A stretch of 64,000 bases of DNA, from NCBI GenBank assembly GCA_010015745.1, contig ML978226.1:117705-181704 (forward strand). The letters are read 5' to 3'. The DNA comes from Setomelanomma holmii. Its lineage: Eukaryota > Ascomycota > Dothideomycetes > Pleosporales > Phaeosphaeriaceae. This document shows, in pieces, positions 33,287-45,646 of this stretch. A program made the position numbers and the translations under genes. The stretch's first letter is position 1. Each line of letters starts with the position of its first letter. The notes under the pieces were generated by a model, which was not told the DNA's origin, ran no database searches, and was given only the letters and a program-made list of their open reading frames with translations.

Positions 33287-35106
33287 ATGTTCACGGCTCC
33301 TGCTCCAGCTGCACCCACTGTTGCCGCCACCCCAATAACCACAAACTTCCCTGCACCGCGGCCTACAGGCTTGCATAGGGGCCTGAGCTACTTGAGAGCT
33401 CATCTGCACCCTCAAGATAGTCCACGTGAGAGGCCCTCCCGACCACGCGCCTTAACCCACACCCCACCGGCCTCGCCCTCTTTTGCGACACCCTCGCAGA
33501 GCGCGACTGCCCGGCCTCAACCTTCTCGTCGACACACCAACGACACGAATCCTCAGCTCAGCGCTTCCAGCGAATCGCCGCCCCCATCTCCTTCGAGTAT
33601 GACGAGAAACAGAGCCGAGACGGCAGCCCCAGGCCTTACAGTGCGCAACAATGCTGGGCCAACACCAGCAGCGCCTGGTCCCTCAAACATGGAAAGCCAC
33701 GAGAACGCAACAGACGGTGCGCCTGCCGTGAAGCACCTCCCGTCAATTCGTTTCATCCCACACCAAGACCCCCGGGCTGGTCGACCTTCGCTCCAGTTCC
33801 CAACAATAACCCGCACACTACCAGACGAAAGTGCAGTCATTCGAGTCGGACGATACTCGGAGCGCGACAATGCTCCAGAGACCCCTGCAAGTACGCCATC
33901 TGCCGCGGCTGTGGGATTCAAGTCAAAGGTCGTCAGCAGAAAACACTGCGAGCTGTGGTGCAAGGAAGGCAGCTGGTACATCAAGGATGTCAAGAGTTCT
34001 AGCGGAACATTCCTGAACCACATCAGACTTAGTCAGCCGAACGTGGAATCGAAACCCTTCCGAATAAAGGATGGGGATATCATTCAGCTTGGCATCGACT
34101 TCCGGGGTGGTGAGGAAATGATCTTTCGATGCGTCAAGATTCGCGTTGAGTGTAATCGCGGCTGGCAACAAGGGTTGAACAAGTTTAAGTGCGTTTGCTT
34201 TAATCGCTTGTTTAGCCGTTAGCTAATTATTCCAGCAAACAAACACACCAAAGGCTTCGAAATCTCGCCAAAAGCAAACAGGAGAGCGACACGGCATCAA
34301 CACATACGTCGGAATGCGCGATTTGTTTGATGTCGATTGCCGTAGGTTGCATGCCATATACAGCACGTCTGTACTGACAAGATCCACAGCCATGCCAATC
34401 GCTCTTTGTTGCGCCATGCTCACACGTGTGGCATTACAGGTGCATCAGGCCAATTCTCAACGGACCCACGTGGCCAAACTTCCTGTGCCCGAATTGTCGA
34501 GCCGTAGCAGATCTCGAGGAAGAGGTCGAAGATCCCGCCGACTACGATTGGGAAGAGGAGGTCGATGAAGCTAATGGTGATTCGACTGACAAAGTCGATG
34601 CTGGCGATGGTGACCGACATGTAACTCCGCGCGGATCAACGGTACCTATGAATGCCCAAGCCCAGGTTAATAGCCAACACGACGAAGGCGGCGTCAGCCT
34701 GTCTACCATACAGCAAGGACTCTCGAACATGAACATTGCGGACCAGACTGCGCCAGAACCACAGACTCCAGAGCGACGCGCGGAGCCACCCGCATCATCC
34801 GTGACACAGCCGGTCACTATCAACGTCTCAGGCGCCAACGAGTTCAACGGTCTCTCGCCATTGTACCCGAATGCAGTTCATGGCTTGACACCGGACCGCG
34901 TTCATGACGGCCCGATGACTCCACGCAATGACGCCGGGCCGTTTGTGCTAGACGGCAGCGCGGGACGTGCCGCTGGTAATCGTCTTCGAGATGCATCGCC
35001 TGGTTCGGATTCTGCCAGCACACATAGCGGGAATGGACCCGCGCCGCAAGCAAATGGGACGGCGAGCAGTGGGGCGCCTAGCCTACCTCCAGTGCGGTTC
35101 GATTAA
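33287..35106 (+). CDS. dma1: FHA-RING E3 ubiquitin ligase, Dma1/Dma2 type
   Basis: Exons 33287..34188, 34236..34341 and 34390..35106; introns of 47 and 48 bp; 574 residues. After about 170 Pro/Ser-rich residues comes an FHA domain with the phosphothreonine-binding residues: IRVGRYSE, SRKHCELW and KSSSGTFLNHIRLS. The RING-H2-like finger follows across the two introns: CAICLMSIA, then CQSLFVAPCSHVWHYRCI and FLCPNC. The rest is acidic then Ser/Pro-rich. Fungal Dma proteins ubiquitinate spindle-checkpoint and septin-ring components and delay cytokinesis; that role is assigned by architecture. The RING is only readable after splicing, and all phases agree. Confidence 0.93.
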
Positions 35107-35524
35107 ACCTCGTCGATTGTTCGTAGTGTCTGAGACATGTTGCATTTCCTGGCGTGCATTGGCGTTGTGTGTCCACGAATGAAACGGTCGCTCATAATTC
35201 TCTTTAGGTCGTTTTGAAGATTTGAGAATAAGAGGATGAAGGGGTGTGGGGTTGGGTAACCATGTTTTGTTGCGCCCTGGAGTGAGTGCATGTTGATTCG
35301 TTGTCGTGCTCTATCGTGAGTAGGTATAGATAGCATCTACCGTACGTACTAAATAAAGACAACTGTTGGATCGCAAGTCAAGTGTTCGCATAACACTACG
35401 AAGATATATCATCTCCAACAATTTCATCGTAACGCTGGGGGTATACGCAAATGCTACGCTCCGCTCCGCTCAAAATGCCCATCAACATCGACCCAAAATC
35501 ACAAACACAACACATCACATAAAT
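35107..35524. other. Convergent 3' region, no gene seen
   Basis: Between convergent FHA-RING and bestrophin-like genes. ORFs here are antisense or low complexity. Confidence 0.5.
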
Positions 35525-36697
35525 TTAATCAAACATACCGCCCATAGCCCTCCCCTCCCCCGTCGCTCTCCACTCCTCCAACAACACCATAACCTCCTGC
35601 CTCGTATCCTCAATAATCGCATCCATCTTAATGTCATTCTTATCATACCCAAACGGGTCCTCCAACTGCACCCCAATCCCCTCAATCCCATACAACGTGA
35701 ACGCCACAATCGCAACGATCAGCACGCTCCACCAGCCGTAGTCGTCGACAATAGCGAACGGCAGCACGCATGTGAAGAGCGCCAGGACTTGCTTTTGGTG
35801 GATCAGATGTGCGACGGGGATGGGCGTGGAGCGTATGGTCTCCATGCGCCCGTATGCGTCGACGAGAGAATTAAGTTGTACGGTCATTTGGCTGGCGAGA
35901 GGGGCGTGGAACCAGCCTCTGTCAAATCCCCTGCGCAGGTAGGATTCTACGAGGACGGCGAGTTGTAAAGGGAGCCCCAGGCCTTGGTCTTCGTAGCCCA
36001 TGAGGCCGGAGGGGAGGAGGGAGACATATTCGTCTTTCTGGGTGGGTGGACTGCCGTCGCCATTTTGTAGTGTCGCGGCTGAGTCGCTGAGGAGTGGGGT
36101 CGAGGATGATGGTGTTGCGGGCGTGCTGAGTGTGCGGTCGACGTAGCTGGGCCGGCGAGAGACGGGTTGGGAGCGTGCGAAGGCGGAGTGTTGGGGTGGG
36201 AGGGAGGCGAGGCTTGCAGGCGGGATATTGAACTCTGCTCGGAGGTTGTGCTTGATTGCGTACAGGACGGCGACAAGACAGCGCACGACGCGCTCCGTGT
36301 CGCGCTTCTCGGCCTCGCTGGCTTTGCCGTCTTTGTCGCGGCTGTTGACGAGGCAGATGCGTGCGAGATTGCGGACACTGGTCCCGATTGTGGTGAGGCA
36401 ATTTCGACCCGTCCAGAAGCGGTCGTAGCTGGTCGAGTTGCGGAAGACGAGCATCAAGCCTACCACGATGCTCAAGGATGGGATGATTGTCGAGGGTATG
36501 TTGATGGAGCGCCATACGTGCGTATCGAGGTAGACGATGAGGACGGTGAAGAGGGAGTGTAGAAGAACTGGAACGGCGATGATGTCGTGCACGGCGCCTT
36601 TTGCGAAGCGTAGGACTAATGGCAGCCGTCGTGGCTTCTTGCGGAATGCATGGGCGAGAGGGTAGGTTGGGCGGCGCTGGGGTGATTGTGGCGCCAT
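35525..36697 (-). CDS. Bestrophin-like (RFP-TM/UPF0187) anion channel
   Basis: One exon of 390 codons. The family forms pentameric anion channels. Signature text is present: AKGAVHDIIAVPVLLHSLFTVLIVYL (first membrane segment, about residues 32-57), then IPSLSIVVGLMLVFRNSTSYDRFWTGR, whose FRNSxSYDRFWEGR-type motif is diagnostic. Two helices with a conserved Arg/His cluster follow, and a C-terminal membrane pair around LALFTCVLPFAIVDDYGWWSVLIVAIVAFTLYGIE. The disordered loop between residues 180 and 230 is longer than in bacterial homologues. Fungal members are not well characterised; substrate and organelle are unknown. Confidence 0.9.
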   Translation of the reverse strand: MAPQSPQRRPTYPLAHAFRKKPRRLPLVLRFAKGAVHDIIAVPVLLHSLFTVLIVYLDTHVWRSINIPSTIIPSLSIVVGLMLVFRNSTSYDRFWTGRNCLTTIGTSVRNLARICLVNSRDKDGKASEAEKRDTERVVRCLVAVLYAIKHNLRAEFNIPPASLASLPPQHSAFARSQPVSRRPSYVDRTLSTPATPSSSTPLLSDSAATLQNGDGSPPTQKDEYVSLLPSGLMGYEDQGLGLPLQLAVLVESYLRRGFDRGWFHAPLASQMTVQLNSLVDAYGRMETIRSTPIPVAHLIHQKQVLALFTCVLPFAIVDDYGWWSVLIVAIVAFTLYGIEGIGVQLEDPFGYDKNDIKMDAIIEDTRQEVMVLLEEWRATGEGRAMGGMFD

Positions 36698-37560
36698 TGT
36701 CTGAAAGTTGTCTCGGTAAACAGGCTTGTTGTATAGCTAGAGACTAGGTCTACGAGTGGCCATTAGAGTCCAGCTCCTATGCATAGAAAGTAGACGCTGA
36801 AGCTTCAACATGTGGAGGTTGGTTGTTGCGGGGATCGAGCAAGGTTTCAGGGTCCAAGGGTCAGAGCTTTACCCGTTGACGGCTTTGATGTCATCTCTCT
36901 CGAGTCCTTTTCGACGGCATGTCTAGCTTTCAGCTTCCAGATCATGGAATCAATCAATTTGCTCGACTCGATGTTCTTTGGGTCTCACGCATCGCACGTT
37001 CCAGCACCAAGCAGTTGTTACATCCCTTCGCTGGTCACCAGATTACTTGACTTTACATCGAGGCATACCGACAACGTGGGGGGATCGCTGGAGACTGCTG
37101 ATACGATACAAGATGCAGGGAGGCGATATTAAGTCGCATGCAGGCGTTTGGGCTGTGCATTTTGCACATCTCGAATAGGCCTGCAAATGCTCCGCCTCCT
37201 AAGTATTGGATCTTGAGGCTGAAGGGCAAGCACCGCGCCGCCGCCGGTCGAGCTGGCTCTGGCTGCCGCCACTTAGACCTTCATCCGCCTCCCGCGGCTG
37301 CCTTCCCTGCACTAACACCCACAACCTCACAGCTGTGGCCTCTCAGCCTTCTGTGATTTTCTTCCGCCAATATACCATCATGCATCCGTCTTTCTCTTTC
37401 TTGCGATCACCATCTACCTCTTATCGTACACGTTCGTCTCGCGTTGTGACAGGCCGACGTCGTGAGAGGTAAGCCACAAGGGCGGCCCCCACGTACGTGC
37501 CTGCATGTCGAGGTCCCATCAGCCCATCGCCGAAGACAGGCCGCCAAGTTACATAACGCA
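36698..37560. other. Divergent promoter region, no gene seen
   Basis: About 860 bp. A short in-frame stretch from 37380 (MHPSFSFLRSPSTSY) ends at a GTAAGC donor and might be an extra first exon of the kinase gene; otherwise nothing. Confidence 0.45.
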
Positions 37561-40500
37561 ATGGCAAAAAATGGAGAGGGTTTCAAGCCTCTTCGGGATT
37601 CGCTGTACAGAAGTCTAGTCGCACTTGCCTGCGTTCCCCGAGTGTGGCAGGAGTACAACGAGTCATGGGTCGACCAGATTGAACAGCGCTTCTTCCCAGC
37701 AGGTACTGCTGAAGCAGTATTAACATTGAGCACACTTGAGCAGCTCTTTGCCCTTATCGTTGCTACTCGCGATGGACAGTCCTTGAGCGTCCATCCTGTT
37801 CGTTTAGCGCATCAATTCGAAGACCGGAAGCTTCACACTTTCCTGGCTATTCTCATCACGTCAAAGTGCGATATCGAGCCGCTGATCTCTTTCACCCGAA
37901 AGTTCGTGGCCCCTCCGATCTGGACGGATGCCGACAAGGCGCTTGCAGAGCTCCCTTCCGAACGCCGGGACAGCTTGAGAGCTGTACTGGGCGATGAAGT
38001 CGCAGTGGATTTCTTCTTCAAGGGACAGCACGATTTCTTCGCACCTATCATTGGAAAGAATAAAGAGATCAGGGGCTCCTTCCGCCGCCTACCCTACGTG
38101 AAGCAAAAGCTCATAGGTCAAGGTTCTTTCGGCAGGATATTTGAAGTTGAGGTACGTTGTTTTTGCATGTGGTTCCAAAGCAGGACCTCTTCATGCAAAC
38201 TAGCATTGTACTAATGGCCTTGTCAATAGATCTCGCCACATCACTTTCAAGACGACCATGGGATGTCTAACAACCACGGTCTGCGGCTTGCACGCAAAGA
38301 CTTTGAACTCAACGCCGAAGACAAAGCCCACGAGAAGGAGCGTGATGTTCTACGAGAGATAGTCCGAAACGCAAAGAAGCACAACAACATCATGAAGAGC
38401 CTAGGGAGCTTGGAGATAGGCACCACGTATTCTATTTTCATGCCTTTAGCAGACTGCGATCTAAAGCAATACATGGAATTGCATCCAGATGCACCAGCAA
38501 CACCCCAACAGAAGGCCCAGCTCGTTCAGTCCGCGGTGGGACTCGCTGGTGCCATCGTCTATCTTCACGAAGAACTGGAGTCACCTGCTTACGAGAAGCT
38601 GTCATGCTTCCATATGGATCTCAAACCGCAGAACATACTCGTCGTCAATGATCCAGTGACTGGTGAGCAGCATTGGAAGCTATCAGACTTCAATATGTCT
38701 CGGGTGAAGATGCAACGCAAGCCGACCGATGAACTCCTTACTCTGCGAAGAAGATCAACATTCAGCGAAAATCCTCTAGAGATCAACAAGCTTTTCAAGC
38801 GGCGCATACCCAACGTATTGGATGCGTCGGTCACAGAGTATACCATCAACAGACGAGGTGCTGGTACGTATCTGTCTCCAGAGGCATGCATTGACGGGCA
38901 TCGCATCCAAGCTGAAAGTGATACGTGGTCTTTGGGTTGTGTGATCAGTGTCGTCTTCACCTATCTTTATGGAGGCCAACCAGCGGTGTCTGAGTTCGGC
39001 GAGCTCAGATATAAGAAAGGTCTGGACCGCTTCTTCACTTTCTCCCGCGGTGATGATACTCCCAGGCTGAGCGACGCTCAAGTCAACGATGCTGTCAAGC
39101 GCTGGCACCGGCAACTGCGAATGGATACGAGAAAGAGAGACGCCGGAGAAGGTAGCATCTTCGATGATTTGATCAAGTTCATTGGCCAGAAAGTTCTCAT
39201 CATCGATCCGAAACAGCGGCAGCACACGTCCGCCAGTGATATCAGGGATCAGCTCATCATTGCATTTCAAGCATACCGCAATATGACAAGGGTTGGTCCG
39301 GCGTCTCCAAAGAGTCCAAAATCACGCTTTAGCATACCTGGTATCAGGAGAGTGCCCTGGCGACGACGATCGGAAGTGGAAGCAGACTCGCTAGATTGGA
39401 GATTCTCATGCCCTGGGAGCGTGAGATTATGCGCTTTTGGCCCCAATGCTCTACCGCTTGTTTGCGTCACCGACCGCATCATCTCAGTCCATTCGTTGGA
39501 ACACGTCTTGCTCTCAAATGATGCCGACAATTTCGACGATGATTTCATGACTTACGGTCAAGCCAGCCCTAACAACGAGGGGCGACACTGGAGCCCAAAC
39601 ATAGGCGTCACGACTCAGTACATTCTTGCGACTACCGACCATCATGAATTTGATGTATGTGCTTGTAGATCCAATTATATGATACTTGCTGACCTGATAT
39701 AGTGCTACTTCTACCACATCTCTGATCCCGGCAATCACAATACTGAGTTGGAGCTCATTCACCATTGGGAACTAAAACTTCCAAGAGTATGGAAACTTGC
39801 GCTATCACCCGATGCACAGTACGCTGCCTTCGTCCTCTGTCACGACATGGCTCATCAACAAAATGGCTCCGTGTACATATCGCGACTGGACTGGAACGAA
39901 GCTGCTCACCTCGAAAAGTAAGTGCCTGTACAGGGTGCGGTTATCCTGGTGGATTCGAGCTGATCTTCCGCTGCAGCAAGCTATATTCTATAGTCTCATC
40001 ATCTTCCGAGGGTAGTTCGAATCCTAGCTCTCCATTAGGTCGGCCAATCGCTCTACCATGTCCTGCTGAAGACGTATGCGAACTTCGATTCTCGAAGGCC
40101 AACGGGCTATATGTGGTAACGAAGCCCCGACACAGCAACAGCGTTACCGGAAATGTCATGCATATATATGCATGGTCCGTGCAAGGCAATCGACGCACAG
40201 CCCTTGCTCCGAGTGCCATCAAACATGAGGGTAGAGACGACCTTCTACAAGGACTGTTCACGTGCTTCGCGCCCTTCAACCACGACCTGGCTTTTGCTAT
40301 ACTATCCCAAGAAAAGAGAGTGCTCATTCGAGCCTGGAACCTCGGACGCTATGCGCAAAGTAGTGCGCGAGGCTATCGTCTCCTCCAGATTCTATTGGAC
40401 CAAGATGATCAGCAGATTCTTGCTTTTGGAACCAGAGAAGCTCATAATGATCTCCAGCTGCTCACATTTCCTGCAACCAACACCAAAGAAGAAATCGACA

Positions 40501-40658
40501 TCAAGGCCGGGGTGAAGTTGCAGGGAATGACGTATCACAGCAGATTTGTCGCTTCCACGAACACCACTTCAACAGGCTCGATTACACGACGTTCGATGTT
40601 GATCGCTATTTTGGAAGGCTCAACCATTCGCATTGCTCGCCACGATCTCGGAACTTGA
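37561..40658 (+). CDS. Divergent protein kinase with C-terminal propeller-like region
   Basis: Exons 37561..38151, 38230..39654, 39703..39917 and 39977..40658; introns of 78, 48 and 59 bp; 970 residues. The longer frame upstream starts at GTG, so I use the ATG at 37561. Residues 1-165 are a helical N-terminal domain. The kinase domain spans about 175-580: IGQGSFGRIFEVE (Gly loop), LRLARKDF (Lys), CFHMDLKPQNIL (catalytic loop, HMD instead of HRD), LSDFNMS (DFN instead of DFG), GTYLSPEA (APE site) and SDTWSLGC. From about residue 600 repeated hydrophobic strands suggest a beta-propeller. Such kinases with propeller tails occur in fungal accessory families; the target is unknown. It ends 3 bp before the convergent CorA-like stop. 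Confidence 0.85.
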
Positions 40659-40661
40659 GGA

Positions 40662-42267
40662 TCATTTTTGGACACCCTTGAGGTTCTTCTCGATGTCAGT
40701 ATAACCTCTTTGGAGGCTAGTCGGTACATGGCTTGACTGCTCGCTGGTCTCAGCGGTCTCTTTCTCCCTTCGGATCTTCGGGAAGCCCGCCATCACGTAG
40801 TACAGTGCCATCGTCAGTACTGTTGCGCCGACTGCAGTAACGAAGTAAATCCAGATCTGCGGTGAGGTCATCAGACTCTTCGTCACTTGATCCATCTCGA
40901 AGAATTCCATTCCGAAGATGCCCTATTTCAAGTCAGTCGCGGACTTTCAGTCATGATTAGCAACATACCGTTACCAGAGTCCAAGGAAGGTAGATCAGCG
41001 TGATCACGGTTATGAAGACGGCGGAGCGTGTCAGGATAACCATACTTCCATTCTGCTCCTGTGCGACTCCTTGATTTCGAAAAGCCAGGGTATCTGCAAG
41101 CAGAACGGCCGTGCAATTGCTTCGTTGCTGTAGGAATATCCCAGTTCGCATGAATGTGCGACAAGAGCGCTTGACATTCGCCAGTCGCGAGGAGATTTTT
41201 TGGTGTACTGTTTTGGTCACACAACTTCTGTGGAGCAGGTTCTTTCCTAGATCATCAAGGCCATCTGTAAGTTCCTCGAAGCTTGTAAGGACGGCTCTGA
41301 GCGGCAAGAATCGACTCTCGAGTGACCTCACGCGACCGAGGGTATCATATGAGACCCGTAACGGCCTGTTGATCATAGTGGCCGTTGTTGTGTCTGCCTA
41401 CTCGCAATCAGTGCTGCAACTCGACTGCGTCCGTTCTTTGGCACTCACAATCGGCAGTAAACGCTTCTCATACTCATCAATGTAGTCTCTCCAGTTCATG
41501 AAGTACGAAGCATGTATAACGCAATGCAGCCACAAGGGGCTGCTTTTCATCTGGGCTTGGTGGCTCGAGAAGCACTCGAGAACCCGCCGATATGCTGCTG
41601 AGTTTGGAACTGCATTCAGTAGAACATACAAAGACGTATTATCCTGCACATCGTACTTGTGATACACGCCAGCCTGTCGAATCACCCATGGCTCATTCAC
41701 AAGTCCTTTAAACTCGGCGTATCGAAATGTATAGAATGATTCTGCAGATTCTTAGCAAGAAAAGACCGCTCGCTAGGAGCTCACACGCACGGATCGAATG
41801 CCCATCGTCTTTTACTGTCCATGGAACGGAAAAGCTTTGTTCTTCATCGGTCGTCCGGTAGAAGAAGCTTAATGGCACTTCTAGGAAGTCTGCATCGATC
41901 CCATGATGTTCGACAAGCTTGCGCAGCATGGACTTTGTTATTTGCAATCGCGACCACGAGTCATTTTGGCATATCGATCTGCCATGGTCAGCGTCTGTAT
42001 TGTTGGAGTTCTTCTCCTCACTTACATCAGACGAGATGTGTAATCTATATCGTTCGGGTCACCAAGATACTCGTCCAGTATCTTGAGATTGACGCATTCT
42101 TGCCTCCTTAAAGGAATGTTCTCATTCGACTGTAGCCTGGTTACAGGAATGTCGACGATGCGAACAGGTTCTATCGAGGCCGTATCGGCCTCACAACACC
42201 TCGACGAGTTTTCCAGTCGCGCCCAATATAAGCCAGAATTAGTCGTCAGATTTTCCAGTGGATCCAT
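40662..42267 (-). CDS. CorA-like divalent-cation transporter family protein
   Basis: Five exons: 42267..42026, 41978..41791, 41741..41449, 41397..40969 and 40922..40662; introns of 47, 49, 51 and 46 bp; 470 residues. The order fits fungal CorA-like proteins: a soluble N-terminal half (GLVNEPWVIRQAGVYHKYD, VPLSFFYR), a long helix, then two C-terminal membrane helices (SAVFITVITLIYLPWTLVTGIF and PQIWIYFVTAVGATVLTMALYY). The pore-entry GMN motif between them reads GME here, so magnesium transport is doubtful. Many fungal paralogues of this type sit in accessory regions with unknown function. The 5' boundary is supported by in-phase splicing. Confidence 0.85.
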
Positions 42268-42527
42268 CACAATGTCCGGGTGGCAGCCGCTGCAAACGTG
42301 AAAGCGTTCAATGAAGTCTATCCTGAAGCGAGATCTATCAAAGTGGAGGACGCAAGCAAAGATGTACTACCGAAGCACAGCAACGCGGCTGTGCACTGGT
42401 GCGCCCAAACGCAGCGCATCAGGCGCAATTTGTATGCAGCCACCCCGGACTTCTCCTCGCGTGACCCCTGTCTGCCTGGCCTATTGGACAGCACCACCCG
42501 TCGGCCTCGCGCGTCTGTCATCGATCA

Positions 42528-42927
42528 GCCTAACGGACTTTCAAGGAATGGAGTTTCATACTCAAATTGCTCCTTTGCAAGGCCAGTTAGTAATCGTCCG
42601 CCCGCAAAGTCCTGGTTACTCACCTCTGTCAACAACTGCGGAACTTCCAGAATCCATTCATCTTCTCTCATCTGGCCTCAACGTCAGCGTTAATTCCTGC
42701 AGCATAGAAGCACATGCGCTGACGCCGAGTCTGTAATGGCCGTTGGGAAACAATTCTTCTAGAAGCTTTCGAAGCTTGGCTTCGTCTAGGTATCGGCCGC
42801 GCACGTTCTGTACCATCAAATCTTCGTGTTCGACGGTTCTTCTGCGTAAGATCTGCATTTCTCGCATTAGCAACAGCAAGTGGTGAACGTGCGCGAGGCT
42901 CACTGTTCTGAACGGTCCCAAACACAT
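42528..42927 (-). other. Gene fragment or poorly resolved gene
   Basis: An ATG at 42927 opens about 90 codons (LRKLLEELFPNGHYRLG), ending TGA. A second frame encodes REDEWILEVPQLLTE, a GTGAGT donor, a perfect TACTAAC branch and a short last exon ending TESPLG-like text near 42528. The two could join only through a weak GTCAGC donor. It looks like the 3' part of a gene, perhaps truncated. No family recognised. Confidence 0.3.
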
Positions 42928-43370
42928 CGTGCAGCGACGGGATGTTGCTTCGGAGTTGACACTGACATCTCACGACTGGGTCATGATGTATGTTGGGAGC
43001 CTACCAGGTATGACTACACTTATCTACTCACCGGCGGGCGTCCGCAGTCGAGGTCCCGCTGGACCCGCCTCGGGATGAGGCGCGAAACGATTGGCCAGGA
43101 TTGTTCAACTGACGCCGAAAGTGGTCAAGTGTGTGAACTGCCACACGCGCCATTAAATGCCCCTTGCCTGATTAGCCGGATACGAGGTTTGGAGGACCGT
43201 GGCGCATATGCATAGCCTCAGCCTTGTGAGTCGTGAGCTAGGTGCGTGGAGGACTTGTGAGGAAGGACACCCCAGGCCAAAACCATTTACATGCTTCACA
43301 GACCACGTTCCTTGCAACTATCCGGATGATTGTCACTTGGTCCTGAAGATCTGACAACCATACCGCAAAC
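42928..43370. other. Intergenic, no gene seen
   Basis: About 440 bp upstream of the permease gene. Nothing recognised. Confidence 0.45.
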
Positions 43371-45646
43371 ATGCAGGCATCCCATGATCATCGAGACTCG
43401 CAATTCGGTTGGCGACCTGATTGGCTCCCAGCACCCGCTGGCAACACAACGAGGTCGCACGTCGCACTAGAGTACTTGCAACCTGAGCAGCCCATATCCG
43501 GATCCAACAGCTATCGACTTTCAGACGGGAGCCATGGAGCATCCAGCAACGGCAAGATTGAGACCATCGAGGAGGGCCAAGCAGAAGAAGAAATCCCATC
43601 TGTCTTACCAGCAGATGAATTGGTCATCGAGAGTAATCGCGACAGAGCTGTCAAGTAAGTGGCCTGTACTTCGACAATGGACATGTACTAACGTGACCGC
43701 AGTCGACGCTTGGGAGGTATCCACATCTTTGTAAGTCTCGAACGATCTGTTCATTCACCGAACAGCATGGCTCACATGTTCAGATGATCACCATCAGCGG
43801 CGTACTCGGAGTCGGCCTCTACGTTCGAGGAGGTACTATACTTAGACTCGGCGGACCACTGGCAGTCCTGCTGTCTTTCGCTCTCCTCGGACTACTCGCA
43901 TGGGGAGTGATGCAGTGTATCGCCGAGATGCTCTGCATATGGCCGATTTCTGGAGCTTTGAGCACCTATGTTACCGAGTTCGTTGACGTCGAATTGGGCA
44001 TCGCCGTTGGGGTCGCGTACTGGTGCGTGCTGATGAGTTATTTTCATTGTCGTTTCGACTGACTTGACACAGGTTCACGTATGCCATCTCTTTCGCAGCT
44101 CTCGTGGCGGCGACAGCAGGTATCGCAGAATACTGGGATACTCCCAAAGGCATACAAGGTGGTGTACTATTCTTTCTGGTACCTACGCTACTCATCATCA
44201 TCAATGCCTTCGGTATCCAGGTATGGAACACGCTTTCCATTACCAAAGTGGATCGTCTACTGACAGTCTCGTAGTTATATGGATTGATCGAAGTGGTGGG
44301 CGGGATTCTCAAATTGTCCTTCCTCGCCGTGATAGTCATCGTCATGATCGCTATCAACCAGGGCGCCGGTTCGGGTCCCAAGATCGGGACTTCACTATAT
44401 CCCGAGTCCATCATCGCCCGCGACCTGGTTGTGACGAATAGTTGGGCACAAGCTTTTTTCATGAGCTTGTCCATCGCCGCGTTCGCATACGTAGGTGTGG
44501 AGATCACCGCTGCCTCTGCGCTTGAAGCCCGGATGGATGAGACAGGACATGCAACTCGACCTCGGGCGATTGGAAAGACGGTCAAGTTCTCAGCGGTGTA
44601 CATCTCCTTTCTCGCAGGAGTGGTGTACGTGCTTGCTGGAGTCCTCGTCACGCTGAACATTGAATGGAATGATCCCCGACTTCCACGGATGAGTTGGGTC
44701 ACCGGCCCAGAGGAAGAAAGCATTGGGTCGACAGCATCTGCGTTTGTCCTCGTGGCGGAAGCAAGTCGGGTACCCGGCTTAGCTGGCACTCTGAACGTCT
44801 TCCTCATGTTCACCGCGCTTACATGCGCCAACACAAATCTTTACGTAGCCTCTCGCACACTGTTCAGTTTGACGAGAAGCTTGGATGGCGGCCCTGGACA
44901 ATCTTGGTATACACGCATTCTGGCATATTTCGGCAAAACCAACAAGCGCAAGGTTCCACTGCGAGCGCTGACAGCATCTTGCATCTTCGCTTGGATTCCT
45001 TTCCTCTATCTCGCAAGCGAACACGGGCCAGACACAAGCATCGGCACCATTCTCGACGTGCTTTCGGAAATGGGATCTGTTAGTGTCGTTGTGGTATGGG
45101 CCTGCGAGTGCTGGGCGTACATCCGCTTCTACAAATGGTAAGTCGACACCCGATACGAGCGGAAGCTGGAGCTAATTGTAAATAGTATGGAGCACAATCG
45201 TGATGCGCTTCGCACTGTACCTATGGTTCGCCGATGGAATCGTGGCAGACAACACTTGCAAGACGACTACCCCTATCGAAGCCATGGACAACCGATCACA
45301 GCGTATGCCTCGCTGGCGGCATGCCTGTTCATTCTCGTTATTGCAAATGGTGCAGGTGTGTGGAAGGAGTTCCACGTGCAACCATTTCTGTCTGCGTACC
45401 TTGCTGTGAGTAACAGCATCACAACCTCGATCAGACGGAAACTGACTGCTCATCTAGCCTATATGTTTCATCGTGATGTGGGTGACTTTGAAGGTGCTGC
45501 GGAAAGGCCAATGGCATCTAGTTGATCTATCTGATGGCGAGCGGCTGGCACAGAAGATGCTCAGGCTGCATGAGATTCGATTGCGGAGTGCAGAGAACTC
45601 GGATGATGCTGAGAAGAGTGTGCAGAATCTTTGGGGGCTTCTCTAG
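43371..45646 (+). CDS. Amino-acid permease, APC superfamily
   Basis: Seven exons: 43371..43654, 43703..43730, 43784..44022, 44073..44220, 44275..45137, 45186..45405 and 45458..45646; introns of 48 to 54 bp; 656 residues. A 95-residue hydrophilic N-terminus precedes about 12 membrane helices. NRRLGGIHIFMITISGVLGVGLYVRGG is the first helix with the GVxGxGL substrate-site pattern of the yeast amino-acid transporter group. EMLCIWPISGALSTYVTEFVD and FAYVGVEITAASALEA are further family hallmarks. The second exon is only 28 bp. It is a plasma-membrane proton-coupled transporter by family; the specific amino acid cannot be read. Its antisense frame is long but is a shadow. Confidence 0.93.

Noticed and set aside
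37462..37560. Longer N-terminus for the kinase
   Set aside because: The frame there begins with GTG; the first ATG is at 37561.
43971..44834. 287-codon minus-strand ORF
   Set aside because: Antisense to permease exons, whose helices and splice phases are unambiguous.
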